Below, piece after piece: positions 8,640 through 17,538 of a DNA stretch of 64,000 bases (position 1 is its first letter; every line of letters starts with the position of its first letter). Source of the stretch: Clostridiales bacterium (GTDB taxonomy: Bacteria > Bacillota > Clostridia > Lachnospirales > Lachnospiraceae); contig JAJQAA010000022.1 of NCBI GenBank assembly GCA_021204045.1, positions 1 to 64,000 on the forward strand, read 5' to 3'. Position numbers and translations under genes: made by a program. The notes under the pieces are model-generated. The model saw only the letters and a list, made by a program, of their open reading frames with translations, was not told the origin of the DNA and searched no databases.

Positions 8640-9653
8640 ATGTATTTTATTCGCCCGGAAGATTGCCAGTTAAAAGCGAATCTGCACAGTCATTCTGTCT
8701 TATCGGACGGAAAACTGACGCCTGAGGAGCTGGTCAGTGCCTACAAAGAACGGGAATATTCCGTTCTTGCAATAACGGATCATGAAGCGCCCTATGATCA
8801 CAGCGTGCTCTCAACGTCTGATTTTCTGCTCATCACCGGATATGAAGTATATATACGGAATTCGCCAACCTGTGCATTTGATGTGTTTAAACCGGAAATA
8901 CACCTCAATCTGTTAGCAAGAGAACCGCATAATACCACATTTATCGGTTATGATCCAAATTATTGTAAATATATGCCTCATGACGTCGCAAGGACGCGAA
9001 AAATGGGGGAAGTACCTGGTTCGCGCAGCTATACAAAGGAGTATATCCAGCGTTTCATTAACATTGCGCGGGAAAACGGTTATCTGATCAGTTACAACCA
9101 TCCGTGCTGGTCCATGGAAAATCCGGGCGATATTCTTGAATACGAAGGGTTTTTCAGCCTTGAAGTATTCAATACCGGTTCCATGATGATAAACGGCTAT
9201 GAGAACAATATGGCGCTCTACGACCAGCTGCTGCGTCGCGGCCGGCGGATATTCTGTCACGGCGCGGATGACAATCACAATAAAAAACCGTTTGATGATC
9301 TTCTCTGTGATTCTTTCGGCGCATGGACCATGATTCTTGCGGACAAGCCGGATTATGACGTAGTCATTACAGCGCTGGAGCAGGGACGTTTTTACGCCAG
9401 TACCGGCGTGCGCATCAACGCGTTTGAGACGGAAGGAAAACACGTCCACATGGAATTCAGCCCCGCGCAGCGGGTCATCATGCATATAAGCCCCAAGCGT
9501 AGCGTTAACGTGTATCAGCCGGACGGGAAAGCGTTTACTTCCTGTGATATGGAAATACCGGATGAAGCGCCTTATGTCTATTTTTCCGTGATAGCGAGTG
9601 ACGGCAGTCGCGCCGAGATGCGTGCATTTACAAGAAAAGAGCTGGGTATATGA
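8640..9653 (+). CDS. PHP-domain metal-dependent phosphoesterase
   Basis: A 337-aa protein with the PHP motifs in order: NLHSHSVLSDGK (motif I, metal-binding His pair), AITDHE (II), GYEVY (Glu ligand), ISYNHPCW (III) and CHGADDNH (IV). PHP proteins hydrolyse phosphate monoesters or cyclic phosphodiesters with two or three metals, e.g. histidinol phosphatase and ribosyl cyclic phosphate diesterase. It has no signal peptide, so acts in the cytosol. The C-terminal ~70 residues form a separate beta-rich region, as in several stand-alone PHP enzymes. SD AAGAGGAG precedes the ATG. Its stop overlaps the next gene by 4 bp. With the GDPD-type enzyme nearby it hints at a phosphoester-salvage locus; substrate unknown. 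Confidence 0.88.
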   Translation: MYFIRPEDCQLKANLHSHSVLSDGKLTPEELVSAYKEREYSVLAITDHEAPYDHSVLSTSDFLLITGYEVYIRNSPTCAFDVFKPEIHLNLLAREPHNTTFIGYDPNYCKYMPHDVARTRKMGEVPGSRSYTKEYIQRFINIARENGYLISYNHPCWSMENPGDILEYEGFFSLEVFNTGSMMINGYENNMALYDQLLRRGRRIFCHGADDNHNKKPFDDLLCDSFGAWTMILADKPDYDVVITALEQGRFYASTGVRINAFETEGKHVHMEFSPAQRVIMHISPKRSVNVYQPDGKAFTSCDMEIPDEAPYVYFSVIASDGSRAEMRAFTRKELGI

Positions 9654-10849
9654 GGAAGACATTTCTGATTTTGTTTGCAATGGCGTTGTGCGTGGCAGCG
9701 GGCGGCTGCGGTCAGCATACGGAAAACAACGGCGGTGCCGCGACAAATGCGGAACGTACGGCAGCCACGGCAGAAGCGGAGATAATCGCGGAAACCGAAA
9801 TCGATGAAGAAAAAACTGATGAGGAAGAAACAAATGAAGAAGCTGATGAAGAAGAAACCGGACTCAGACTGACGCAGAGTTCCTCCGTGCGGCGGGAAAA
9901 GTATGTGGGAGAGGAGCCGTTTGAGGACTTCCTTTCCGTGTCAGAAAAAAAGTTTATCATTCCCGGCCTGAACGAAGCGATGGTGCCGCAGGGCATGAGT
10001 TATGATGAACAGAGCGGAATCGTATACATTTCCGCTTACTCGACGGCCCGGCTGTCTTCGGTTATCATGGCGGTGGATTATGCAAGTGGAGAATATATCG
10101 CGGAGTATTTCCTGTATTATGAAGATGGATCGGCTTTTAACAGCCATGTCGGCGGTCTGGCCGTAACGGAAACGACGATGTTTGTCTCCGCAAAGCTGGA
10201 CAATGACGGTTCCTACAGCATTGGAGCGATAGCGCTGGATGATCTGCCGGAGAGCGGCAGCCATGATGTAACTGTCTGCGAGTTTTACTCCATGCCGGTG
10301 TCCCCGTCGTTTATGAGCTATTGTAAGGGGATACTCTGGGTCGGCAATTTCTATCATCCGATTGCCGGGTATGAACTTTCGCCCAATCTGAACGTTACAA
10401 CCGCAGCTTCCGATGGGGACTATGGCTGCTATATCCTTGGCTTCGATATGAGTGAAAATGACATGCAGCCGGAGACGGACGAAGACGGCGCGGCATTGCC
10501 GGAGTATATTCTTGCGGCTCCCGACCGGATACAGGGCATGTGCTTTGACGGGGAGCGGGTGATGCTCAGCCAGTCGTACGGAAGGATGAACAATTCCACG
10601 CTTTATACGTATTCGCTCCGGCTGTCAGACACGGCGGATACGGTTGTTAATCTTGCCGGGGAGGAATTTGATGCTTACATCCTGGACGGAGAACGGCAGA
10701 TCAGCGCAGTCACCGCAATGCCCATGACCGAGGGGCTGTGTCTGTCACCGGAGGGGAATGTGCTTGTTTTGTTTGAATCCGGCGCGATGAGTTATGATGA
10801 CGGAAAGTTCCGCACCGATTATGTGTGGGAAACGCCGTTTGGCGAATAG
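9650..10849 (+). CDS. Putative lipoprotein with beta-propeller-like domain
   Basis: A 399-aa exported protein. The signal peptide MRKTFLILFAMALCVAAGGC ends in a lipobox-like AGGC, then a long linker made almost only of Glu, Thr, Asp and Ala (residues about 21-75), then a domain of about 320 residues. That domain has repeated short motifs typical of propellers (IVYISAYS, TTMFVSAKLD, GILWVGNFYHP, QGMCFDGERVMLSQSYG, EGLCLSPEGNVLVLFESG). The motifs resemble SMP-30-like or six-bladed propeller enzymes, but I cannot assign a family with certainty. Its start overlaps the PHP gene stop (ATGA), so translation is coupled; a cytosolic phosphoesterase coupled to a surface lipoprotein is an unusual pairing. 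It is convergent with the SGNH esterase gene, 16 bp away. Confidence 0.75.
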   Translation: MRKTFLILFAMALCVAAGGCGQHTENNGGAATNAERTAATAEAEIIAETEIDEEKTDEEETNEEADEEETGLRLTQSSSVRREKYVGEEPFEDFLSVSEKKFIIPGLNEAMVPQGMSYDEQSGIVYISAYSTARLSSVIMAVDYASGEYIAEYFLYYEDGSAFNSHVGGLAVTETTMFVSAKLDNDGSYSIGAIALDDLPESGSHDVTVCEFYSMPVSPSFMSYCKGILWVGNFYHPIAGYELSPNLNVTTAASDGDYGCYILGFDMSENDMQPETDEDGAALPEYILAAPDRIQGMCFDGERVMLSQSYGRMNNSTLYTYSLRLSDTADTVVNLAGEEFDAYILDGERQISAVTAMPMTEGLCLSPEGNVLVLFESGAMSYDDGKFRTDYVWETPFGE

Positions 10850-10865
10850 GGAATGCCATTTTTCT

Positions 10866-12533
10866 TTAGTTATACGCCAGGTTGAGATTGTGAATGGTCA
10901 CATCGACGCCGCGGGCAGCGAAGACGCCCACATACACATAATCCGTGTCTACCGCGATGAGCGGGAAGTCAAAACCTGCGGAAACCGGTTCATTATCTCC
11001 GAAGGTGTAGGTATAGCCGTCCGGTCCTTTGGAGATAACCATATGAACCTCGTCCCCGACCTGATACTTGTACTCAGCTGCGCTTCCTCTGGTGAGAATG
11101 CCGGATTTGCGGGCAAAACAGCTCCAGGGTTCGTCCGAAGCCATCATCAGAGGTCCGGCAGCGACATAGTCGCCGAGGGTGTCGTTGGTAACGAAATCCA
11201 GATAAATATCGTCGCGCGCCATCAGTCCGAAGGAGACCTGGTTGCTTTCGTCGATCGCGTTGATGGTGAAATCCGCGGAGAGCGTGAATTCGCGGTCCGC
11301 CGGTATGGCCTGATAATACATGGCGATGCCGTCTGTCGTCGCTCCGATTTTCCCGACGCTGACGACGGTCTCATCGCTGCTGTCGGGACGTCCGGCCCGC
11401 AGATGAATGCCGTTGTCGTCCGTCGGCTCGAGCGCGAAGTAAACGTAATTTAAATATTCCCCGCCGCCGATATCGCCAAACACGGTTCCCTTCCAGTCGC
11501 CGACAGACGGCCAGAAAGCGCTGACGCCGCTGGGGCGTGCGAAGCTGCGCTCCTGGTACTGAAGGTTCGGCGTGAGAATGGAACGGTCAGGCGCCTGGGG
11601 ATCCTCGACCAGATAATTTTTCAGCGTGCTTGTCGTCTTCTGGAGCTCATCGGCGATCAGCCAGGCGTTGTATGCGGCTCCGTAGATGTTGGTATGCGTG
11701 TTGTCAATGCTGGCCTCGTTGGAGGAAATCCAGGCATGAAAATATTTGGTGCCCTCGCTGCCGAGCTGCTGGTAGAGTTCCTTCGTGCGCTTGGTCAGAT
11801 CGAGGACGGGTACGTTTTTGGCGACGCCGACATTGCGGATGGCCTTGCCATAATCGCCGCCGGGGAACGTAGCCTCATAGGAGGTCTGGTCGCTGGTAAT
11901 ATGCGCACTTTCACCGCTATAATTGTTGCCGCGGTCGCGCCGCACGATGGGAGTGCAGATCACGGCATTCACACCGGCTTCTTTGGCTGGTCGGATATAA
12001 TTTTCATAGATCGAATATTGTGTGGAGCCGGGAGTGGAGACACTTTCGTTTGGGTTGGTATAGCGCCCATACTCCGCCCGTTCGTCGTTATGCCCAAAAC
12101 CGATCATCAGATAATCGCCTGCCTGCATTTCTGCCAGCAGACGCTGGTACTGTTCGGTTTCCGTATAACTTTTGGAACTGGCGCCGGAGACGGCGAGATT
12201 GACAATATTGATATCATGGAAATAGCGGTACAACTGTGTGCCCCAGCCGCAGCGCGAATAGTAATAATTGTCGCTGAACTCGGCGGCCGTGGAATCGCCG
12301 ACGACCCAGAGCGTGGGCTGCGCGCCGGAAGCTGCTGTGGTTTCGGAGACAATTTCGGTTGCAGAAGCATCTGCGGCTGCGGTACCGGTCGTGTCTATCA
12401 TCGCGGAAATCCCCTCGGCATTGGACGGAGAGGCCAGGTTTTCGGCAAAGGAAGAGAAAGAAAAGCCCGTGAGAGCGGCGATGGTCAATGCTGTCAGCGT
12501 TGCCTTATAAATCAATCGGTTCGGTATTCTCAT
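10866..12533 (-). CDS. Secreted SGNH/GDSL hydrolase, rhamnogalacturonan acetylesterase-like, with C-terminal beta domain
   Basis: A 555-aa exported protein. The signal peptide is about residues 1-30 (LTIAALTGFSFSSFA cleavage region), followed by a Ser/Thr/Ala linker and a catalytic domain with block I VVGDSTAAEF (nucleophile Ser near residue 81), block III GFGHND (near 146-151) and block V DNTHTN (Asp and His near 279-282). This pattern fits carbohydrate esterase family 12-type deacetylases of pectin or xylan, though a substrate cannot be fixed. The C-terminal ~220 residues are beta-rich (LamG-like appearance) and may bind glycans. Transcribed alone from a candidate promoter with TATAAT at 12592-12587 (minus strand); SD GACAGGAG lies upstream of the ATG. 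It probably acts outside the cell on dietary or host glycans. Confidence 0.87.
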   Translation of the reverse strand: MRIPNRLIYKATLTALTIAALTGFSFSSFAENLASPSNAEGISAMIDTTGTAAADASATEIVSETTAASGAQPTLWVVGDSTAAEFSDNYYYSRCGWGTQLYRYFHDINIVNLAVSGASSKSYTETEQYQRLLAEMQAGDYLMIGFGHNDERAEYGRYTNPNESVSTPGSTQYSIYENYIRPAKEAGVNAVICTPIVRRDRGNNYSGESAHITSDQTSYEATFPGGDYGKAIRNVGVAKNVPVLDLTKRTKELYQQLGSEGTKYFHAWISSNEASIDNTHTNIYGAAYNAWLIADELQKTTSTLKNYLVEDPQAPDRSILTPNLQYQERSFARPSGVSAFWPSVGDWKGTVFGDIGGGEYLNYVYFALEPTDDNGIHLRAGRPDSSDETVVSVGKIGATTDGIAMYYQAIPADREFTLSADFTINAIDESNQVSFGLMARDDIYLDFVTNDTLGDYVAAGPLMMASDEPWSCFARKSGILTRGSAAEYKYQVGDEVHMVISKGPDGYTYTFGDNEPVSAGFDFPLIAVDTDYVYVGVFAARGVDVTIHNLNLAYN

Positions 12534-12665
12534 AAGTAAACGGCTCCTGTCAGTAAATATTTCATGATGCTGTGAATGTTTTCATCATTATACCGAATTT
12601 CGACAAAAAATGGAACCTGCTTAAAGAAACTGTAAGGATTCGCTGAAGGATTTGTTGACGAACGC

Positions 12666-13946
12666 TTATAGAACCATCAGCCGCTCAAGGTCTGTGTAAA
12701 ATTCCGGGTAGGAGATGTTGACACAGTCCGCTCCCAGTACCTCTGTCTCTTTGTCCGCGCAGCAGCCGGCAATGGCGAAGGTCATCGCGATGCGGTGGTC
12801 CAGATGGCTGTCAATGACTGCGCCGTGCAGTGGACGGCCGCCCCGGATAATCATGCCGTCCTCCGTCCCGGATACATCCGCACCCATGGCGGAAAGCCCA
12901 CGTACCATGACGTCGAGACGGTTGGATTCCTTTACTTTGAGCTCCTCCGCGTTGCGGATGATGGTTTCTCCATCGGCAAAGCAGGCAAGCGCGGCGATCA
13001 TCGGAAGCTCGTCGATCAGCGTGGGAATGATGGCGCCGCCGATTTCAATACTGTGCAGCGAACTGCTGCGTACAAGGATATCCGCGGTGGGTTCGCCGGA
13101 GGCTTCGCGTGTGTTCAGCAGGCGGATATCCGCTCCCATATCCTTACAGACATGCAGAATACCCGCCCTTGTCGGATTGGTACCGACATTGTGAAGCAGA
13201 AGCTCGGAATCCGGAGCCATCAGTGCGGCGGCGATGAAAAAAGCCGCGGAAGAGATATCTCCGGGCACCTCTATTTTCTGTCCGGAAAGCTCGTCCGGCG
13301 GAATCACTATGGCGGTTGTGCCCTCTGTGTGTATGTCAGCTCCAAAACCGGTGAGCATGCGTTCGGTGTGATCGCGGGAAACATAGGGCTCTGTCACCCG
13401 CGTTTCCCCATCCGCGTAGAGGCCGGCCAGCAGGATCGCAGACTTGACCTGCGCGGAAGCGACCGGAGACAGGTAATGGATGCCATGCAGGGGGCGTCCG
13501 TCGATGCGCAAAGGAGCACAGTCATTGCCGTGGACGCTTGCGATCTGCGCGCCCATCTGCGAGAGCGGCGTGATGACGCGCCGCATCGGCCGTTTTTGTA
13601 TCGATTCATCGCCGGTCAGGGTGACGGAAAAATCCTGAGCGGCCAGGATTCCGGAAATCAGCCGTGTCGTCGTGCCGCTGTTGCCGCAGTCAAGTACAGA
13701 CGAGGGTGCTTTCAGGCCATGCAGGCCGTTGCCGTGGACGCGGACAACAGTCTTATCCATCTCAATGGGCACTCCCATCGCGCGGAAGCAGGCGATCGTA
13801 GACAGACAGTCGGCGCCTTTTAAAAAGTTGGTAATTTCCGTCGTCCCGCGGGCGATCGAGCCGAACATCACGGCGCGGTGGGAAATGGATTTATCTCCGG
13901 GTACGGTTACTTCGCCGCGAAAGCCGCGACAGGAATGAAATTTCAC
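12666..13946 (-). CDS. aroA: 3-phosphoshikimate 1-carboxyvinyltransferase (EPSP synthase)
   Basis: The 426-aa enzyme transfers enolpyruvate from phosphoenolpyruvate to shikimate-3-phosphate in chorismate synthesis. Signatures visible are PGDKSISHRAVMFGS (residues 17-31), DCGNSGTTTRLISG (the PEP-site loop), RDHTERML and the C-terminal DHRIAMTFAIAG. Full length, with two matching inside-out domains. It follows tyrA by 17 bp in the same minus-strand operon; SD AAAGGAGAG precedes its ATG. The whole aromatic pathway is not in the window. No intrinsic terminator is obvious downstream (12534-12665), which mainly carries the promoter of the esterase gene. Confidence 0.97.
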   Translation of the reverse strand: MKFHSCRGFRGEVTVPGDKSISHRAVMFGSIARGTTEITNFLKGADCLSTIACFRAMGVPIEMDKTVVRVHGNGLHGLKAPSSVLDCGNSGTTTRLISGILAAQDFSVTLTGDESIQKRPMRRVITPLSQMGAQIASVHGNDCAPLRIDGRPLHGIHYLSPVASAQVKSAILLAGLYADGETRVTEPYVSRDHTERMLTGFGADIHTEGTTAIVIPPDELSGQKIEVPGDISSAAFFIAAALMAPDSELLLHNVGTNPTRAGILHVCKDMGADIRLLNTREASGEPTADILVRSSSLHSIEIGGAIIPTLIDELPMIAALACFADGETIIRNAEELKVKESNRLDVMVRGLSAMGADVSGTEDGMIIRGGRPLHGAVIDSHLDHRIAMTFAIAGCCADKETEVLGADCVNISYPEFYTDLERLMVL

Positions 13947-13963
13947 AGTAGTGCTCTCCTTTG

Positions 13964-15058
13964 TCAGTTCATCAGATCATAATTATGTTTTTTTAATAAT
14001 TCCCATGCGGCGTTCATCGCCGATTTTTCATAGAAGGAAACGCTGAGCGCATGCTCGCCGTGCTCACGGTTGTGGTTGATACCGATGTTTTTGATACTGA
14101 TCCCGCGCGCGGAGAGGATCGCGGAAAGGATCGCGATCGAACCCGGCTCGTCGACAATGTCGACGGAGAAAGAATAATCCGGATCAAGGAAGCCCTTGGT
14201 CAGATCATTGATGGAATTGCGGTAGGTGCGCGATGTGCCGAACAGCTGGTAGAGAGCCGCGTCGTTCCCGCCTTCCAGATCACTTAGAACCTGCTGTAAG
14301 GAGGCAATATAGCCGCGCAGCACGTCAGCAATGTTTGCGGAATTGGTCATGCAGATCTGTTCCCACATTTCCGGAGAGGATGAGGCAATGCGGGTGATGT
14401 CCTTGAAGCCGCCCGCGGCCAGACGCCGCATCATTCCCATGGGATTGTCGGTATCGCGGACAAGGTTGACCAGGCTGGACGCGACGATGTGGGGCAGATG
14501 GCTGATCGCCGCGATGATGCGGTCGTGTTCACGGTAATCAAGCACAATGGGGATCGAGCCGATCGTCGTCGCGACCGCGGTCATGCGGTCAATGTCTTCC
14601 TGTCTGGACTGTGCGGTCGGAGTGATAATATAGTAGGCTTTTTCCAGGAGATGATCGGTTGAATTTTCATAGCCGGTCTTTTCGGAACCCGCCATCGGGT
14701 GGCCGCCGACAAAGACGTCCTCGAAGCCCAGTTTTGTGACGACCTCATGAATGTTGGTCTTGGTGCTGCCAACATCGGTGATGAGCGCGCCTTCCTTTAA
14801 AAACGGGCGTACTGCGGAAAGATATTGGGCGTTGTATTCGACCGGTGTACACAGAAAGATGATATCACATTCGGAAAGCGGTTCACTGATGCCGTCCAGA
14901 ATGAAGTCGATGGTGCCGTCCGCCCGCGCCTGTTCGAGCTTTGCCCGCGTGCGCATATAGGCCATGATCCGTGTGTCCGGATGAGCGCGCTTGATCCCCC
15001 GGGCGATCGAGCCGCCGATGAGCCCGAGACCGATAAAGCCAATGGTAGTGTCCTTCAT
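13964..15058 (-). CDS. tyrA: Prephenate dehydrogenase with C-terminal ACT domain
   Basis: The 364-aa enzyme oxidatively decarboxylates prephenate to 4-hydroxyphenylpyruvate for tyrosine synthesis. The Rossmann motif GLGLIGGSIARG (residues 8-19) binds NAD(P). GGHPMAGSEKTGYENS and DYREHDRIIAAISHLPH carry the catalytic His pair, and residues about 290-364 form an ACT domain (GSIAILSAILSARGISIKNIGI), the usual tyrosine-feedback module in Firmicutes. The frame extends to 15112, but ATG at 15058 follows SD GGGGAGG 8 nt ahead and begins MKDTTIGFIGLG directly. Operon with aroA. Divergent from the EF-G-like gene across a 246-bp region. No T-box or attenuator was seen upstream. Confidence 0.95.
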   Translation of the reverse strand: MKDTTIGFIGLGLIGGSIARGIKRAHPDTRIMAYMRTRAKLEQARADGTIDFILDGISEPLSECDIIFLCTPVEYNAQYLSAVRPFLKEGALITDVGSTKTNIHEVVTKLGFEDVFVGGHPMAGSEKTGYENSTDHLLEKAYYIITPTAQSRQEDIDRMTAVATTIGSIPIVLDYREHDRIIAAISHLPHIVASSLVNLVRDTDNPMGMMRRLAAGGFKDITRIASSSPEMWEQICMTNSANIADVLRGYIASLQQVLSDLEGGNDAALYQLFGTSRTYRNSINDLTKGFLDPDYSFSVDIVDEPGSIAILSAILSARGISIKNIGINHNREHGEHALSVSFYEKSAMNAAWELLKKHNYDLMN

Positions 15059-15234
15059 ATTGTAATCCTCCCCGTATATCGATAGGATGTAATGACCCGG
15101 AATTGCAGGCACGATCGTTCGCTGCCTTATCTTCCGGAATCGCTACGGCCATTTTACAGTAATCAGGGCGTGATGTCAACAAATGGCGGACTTATTAAAT
15201 TTATAAAAAAATTTGTGCATATCGGTGGTTTTGC

Positions 15235-15263
15235 TTGTAATTTTCATACTTTTTTAGTAGAAT
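15235..15263 (+). promoter_or_regulatory. Promoter of the EF-G-like gene
   Basis: TTGTAA (15235-15240), 17-bp spacer, TAGAAT (15258-15263), about 40 bp before the ATG at 15305. SD ACAGGAGG follows. Confidence 0.6.
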
Positions 15264-15304
15264 ATCCTCATGGGACTAAATCAGAATATACAGGAGGAAA
15301 CTTT

Positions 15305-17407
15305 ATGAACGTGTATGCTACCAACAGGATACGCAATGTGGTATTGTTAGGGCACGGCGGCGCCGGGAAGACGACGGTCGCCGAAGCGCTGGCATTTGTG
15401 ACCGGAGTCACCAAGCGTATGGGGAAAGTGACCGACGGCAATACCATCAGCGATTACGATAAAGAGGAGATTAAACGTCAGTTTTCCATTTCTACATCCA
15501 TGATCCCTCTGGAGTATACGGGCGACGAAGGCCCGATCAAGATCAATATTCTCGACACGCCCGGTTATTTTGATTTTGTCGGCGAGGCGGAGGAGGCGGT
15601 CAGCGTCGCGGACGCGGCGGTCATCGTCATCAACTGCAAGGCCGGTATCGAGGTCGGTACGGAAAAGGCCTGGGAGCTTTGTGAAAAGTACAAACTGCCG
15701 CGCATGATGTTCGTTACCAACATGGACGACGATCATGCGAGCTTCCGTGAGCTGGTACTGAAGCTGGAGCGCAGATTCGGACGCAGCATCGCGCCGTTCC
15801 AGCTGCCGATCCGTGAAAATGAGAAGTTCGTCGGCTACGTCAATGTCGTGAAGATGGGCGGCCGCCGTTTTACCAATCTTTCTGATTACGAAGAGTGCGA
15901 GATCCCGGATTATTCGCAGAAAAACCTGCAGATCGCCCGCGACGCTCTGCTCGAAGCCGTGGCGGAGACGAGCGAGGAGTATATGGAGCGCTATTTTTCC
16001 GGCGAGGAATTCACGATTGAGGAGATCCAGGGAGCGCTGCGCGGCCATGTGATCGACGGCACGATCGTTCCGGTGCTGATGGGTTCCGGTATCAACTGCC
16101 AGGGCTTCAAGACGCTGCTGCAGGTCATTGACCGTTATCTGCCGACGCCGGACAAGTTTGAGTGCATCGGCGTGGATGCTTCCACCGGTGAGCGCTTTAC
16201 TGCCCGGTACAACGATGACGTTTCCCTGTCGGCCCGCGTGTTCAAGACCATCGTAGATCCGTTCATCGGCAAATATTCTCTGATGAAGATCTGCACCGGC
16301 ACATTGAAGCCGGACAGCACTGTTTACAATGTAAATAAGGAAACGGAAGAAAAGATCGGCAAGATTTATGTGCTGCGCGGCAAGGACGCCATCGAGGTAC
16401 CGGAGCTGAAGGCCGGCGATATCGGCGCCGTAGCCAAGCTCAGCGTGACCCAGACCGGCGATACGATGGCCGTGCGTTCCGCGCCGATCCTTTATCACAG
16501 ACCGGAGATTTCCATTCCATACACCTACATGCGTTACAACACCGTTACCAAGGGCGACGAAGATAAGGTTTCGACGGCGCTCGCCAAGCTGATGGATGAG
16601 GATCTGACCCTGCGGGCAGTCAATGATAAGGAAAACCGCCAGCTCCTGCTTTACGGCATCGGTGATCAGCAGCTCGAGGTTGTCGTCAGCAAGCTGCAGA
16701 GCCGCTATAAGGTCGAAATCGAGCTGAGCAAGCCGAAATTTGCGTTCCGCGAGACGATCCGTAAGAAAGTCGAAGTACAGGGTAAATACAAAAAGCAGTC
16801 CGGCGGACATGGACAGTATGGCGACGTCAAGATGGAGTTTGAGCCGTCCGGCGATCTCGAGAAGCCATATGTATTTGAAGAGAGAGTATTCGGCGGCGCT
16901 GTGCCGAAGAACTACTTCCCGGCGGTCGAGAAGGGTGTGCAGGAAAGCTGCGTGAAGGGACCGCTGGCCGCATATCCGGTTGTCGGCGTAAAAGCGACGC
17001 TGGTTGATGGCTCTTACCACCCGGTCGATTCTTCTGAGCTTGCGTTCAAGACCGCAGCGATGATGGCCTTCAAGAAAGGCTTTATGGACGCAAATCCGGT
17101 TCTGCTTGAGCCGATCGCTTCCCTGAAAGTGACGGTTCCGGACAAATTCACCGGAGACGTCATGGGTGATCTCAACCGCCGCCGTGGCCGCGTGCTCGGC
17201 ATGAATTCCGACCATCACGGCAAACAGATCATCGAGGCTGACGTTCCGATGTCCGAGCTGTTCGGATACAATACGGATCTGCGCTCGATGACCGGAGGTA
17301 TCGGCATGTTCGAGTACGAGTTCTCGCGTTACGAGCAGGCGCCGGGCGACATTCAGAAGAAGGAAGTCGAGGCGCGCGCCGGGAAGGTTGACAGCCTGGA
17401 TGTGTAA
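15305..17407 (+). CDS. Elongation factor G-like GTPase (EF-G2-type paralogue)
   Basis: A 700-aa translational-GTPase family protein with the EF-G domain order: G domain (P-loop GHGGAGKTT at residues 16-24, DTPGYFDF near 84-91), domain II, and domains III-V (AFRETIRKKVEVQGKYKKQSGGHGQYGDV; GMNSDHHGKQ). Two points separate it from canonical FusA. The switch I/effector region is divergent, and the G4 motif, normally NKMD, reads TNMDDD near residue 137. Such EF-G-like paralogues are widespread in Clostridia and Actinobacteria and their role is unsettled (ribosome rescue, stress or regulation have been proposed). The longest frame begins at 15092, but ATG 15305 has a strong SD. Transcribed alone; terminator at 17453-17495. 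Confidence 0.9.
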   Translation: MNVYATNRIRNVVLLGHGGAGKTTVAEALAFVTGVTKRMGKVTDGNTISDYDKEEIKRQFSISTSMIPLEYTGDEGPIKINILDTPGYFDFVGEAEEAVSVADAAVIVINCKAGIEVGTEKAWELCEKYKLPRMMFVTNMDDDHASFRELVLKLERRFGRSIAPFQLPIRENEKFVGYVNVVKMGGRRFTNLSDYEECEIPDYSQKNLQIARDALLEAVAETSEEYMERYFSGEEFTIEEIQGALRGHVIDGTIVPVLMGSGINCQGFKTLLQVIDRYLPTPDKFECIGVDASTGERFTARYNDDVSLSARVFKTIVDPFIGKYSLMKICTGTLKPDSTVYNVNKETEEKIGKIYVLRGKDAIEVPELKAGDIGAVAKLSVTQTGDTMAVRSAPILYHRPEISIPYTYMRYNTVTKGDEDKVSTALAKLMDEDLTLRAVNDKENRQLLLYGIGDQQLEVVVSKLQSRYKVEIELSKPKFAFRETIRKKVEVQGKYKKQSGGHGQYGDVKMEFEPSGDLEKPYVFEERVFGGAVPKNYFPAVEKGVQESCVKGPLAAYPVVGVKATLVDGSYHPVDSSELAFKTAAMMAFKKGFMDANPVLLEPIASLKVTVPDKFTGDVMGDLNRRRGRVLGMNSDHHGKQIIEADVPMSELFGYNTDLRSMTGGIGMFEYEFSRYEQAPGDIQKKEVEARAGKVDSLDV

Positions 17408-17452
17408 TGAAATATAGAAAATTCCCTGACCAGAAGGGTATGGGTTGTGCAG

Positions 17453-17495
17453 AAGACGGATGGCTTTCAGGGTCATGCCGTCTTTCTGTTTTTTG
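17453..17495 (+). terminator. Terminator after the EF-G-like gene
   Basis: Stem AAGACGG with CCGTCTT separated by an 18-nt loop, followed by TCTGTTTTTT. It lies between the stop at 17407 and the SD of the next gene (AAGGAGGA near 17526). Confidence 0.65.
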
Positions 17496-17538
17496 GTTTT
17501 CGAACCTTGCTGATAAATGGAACCCAAGGAGGAAGAGC

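Noticed and set aside
12795-13823. A 342-residue open frame on the plus strand
   Set aside because: Antisense to aroA, no family features.
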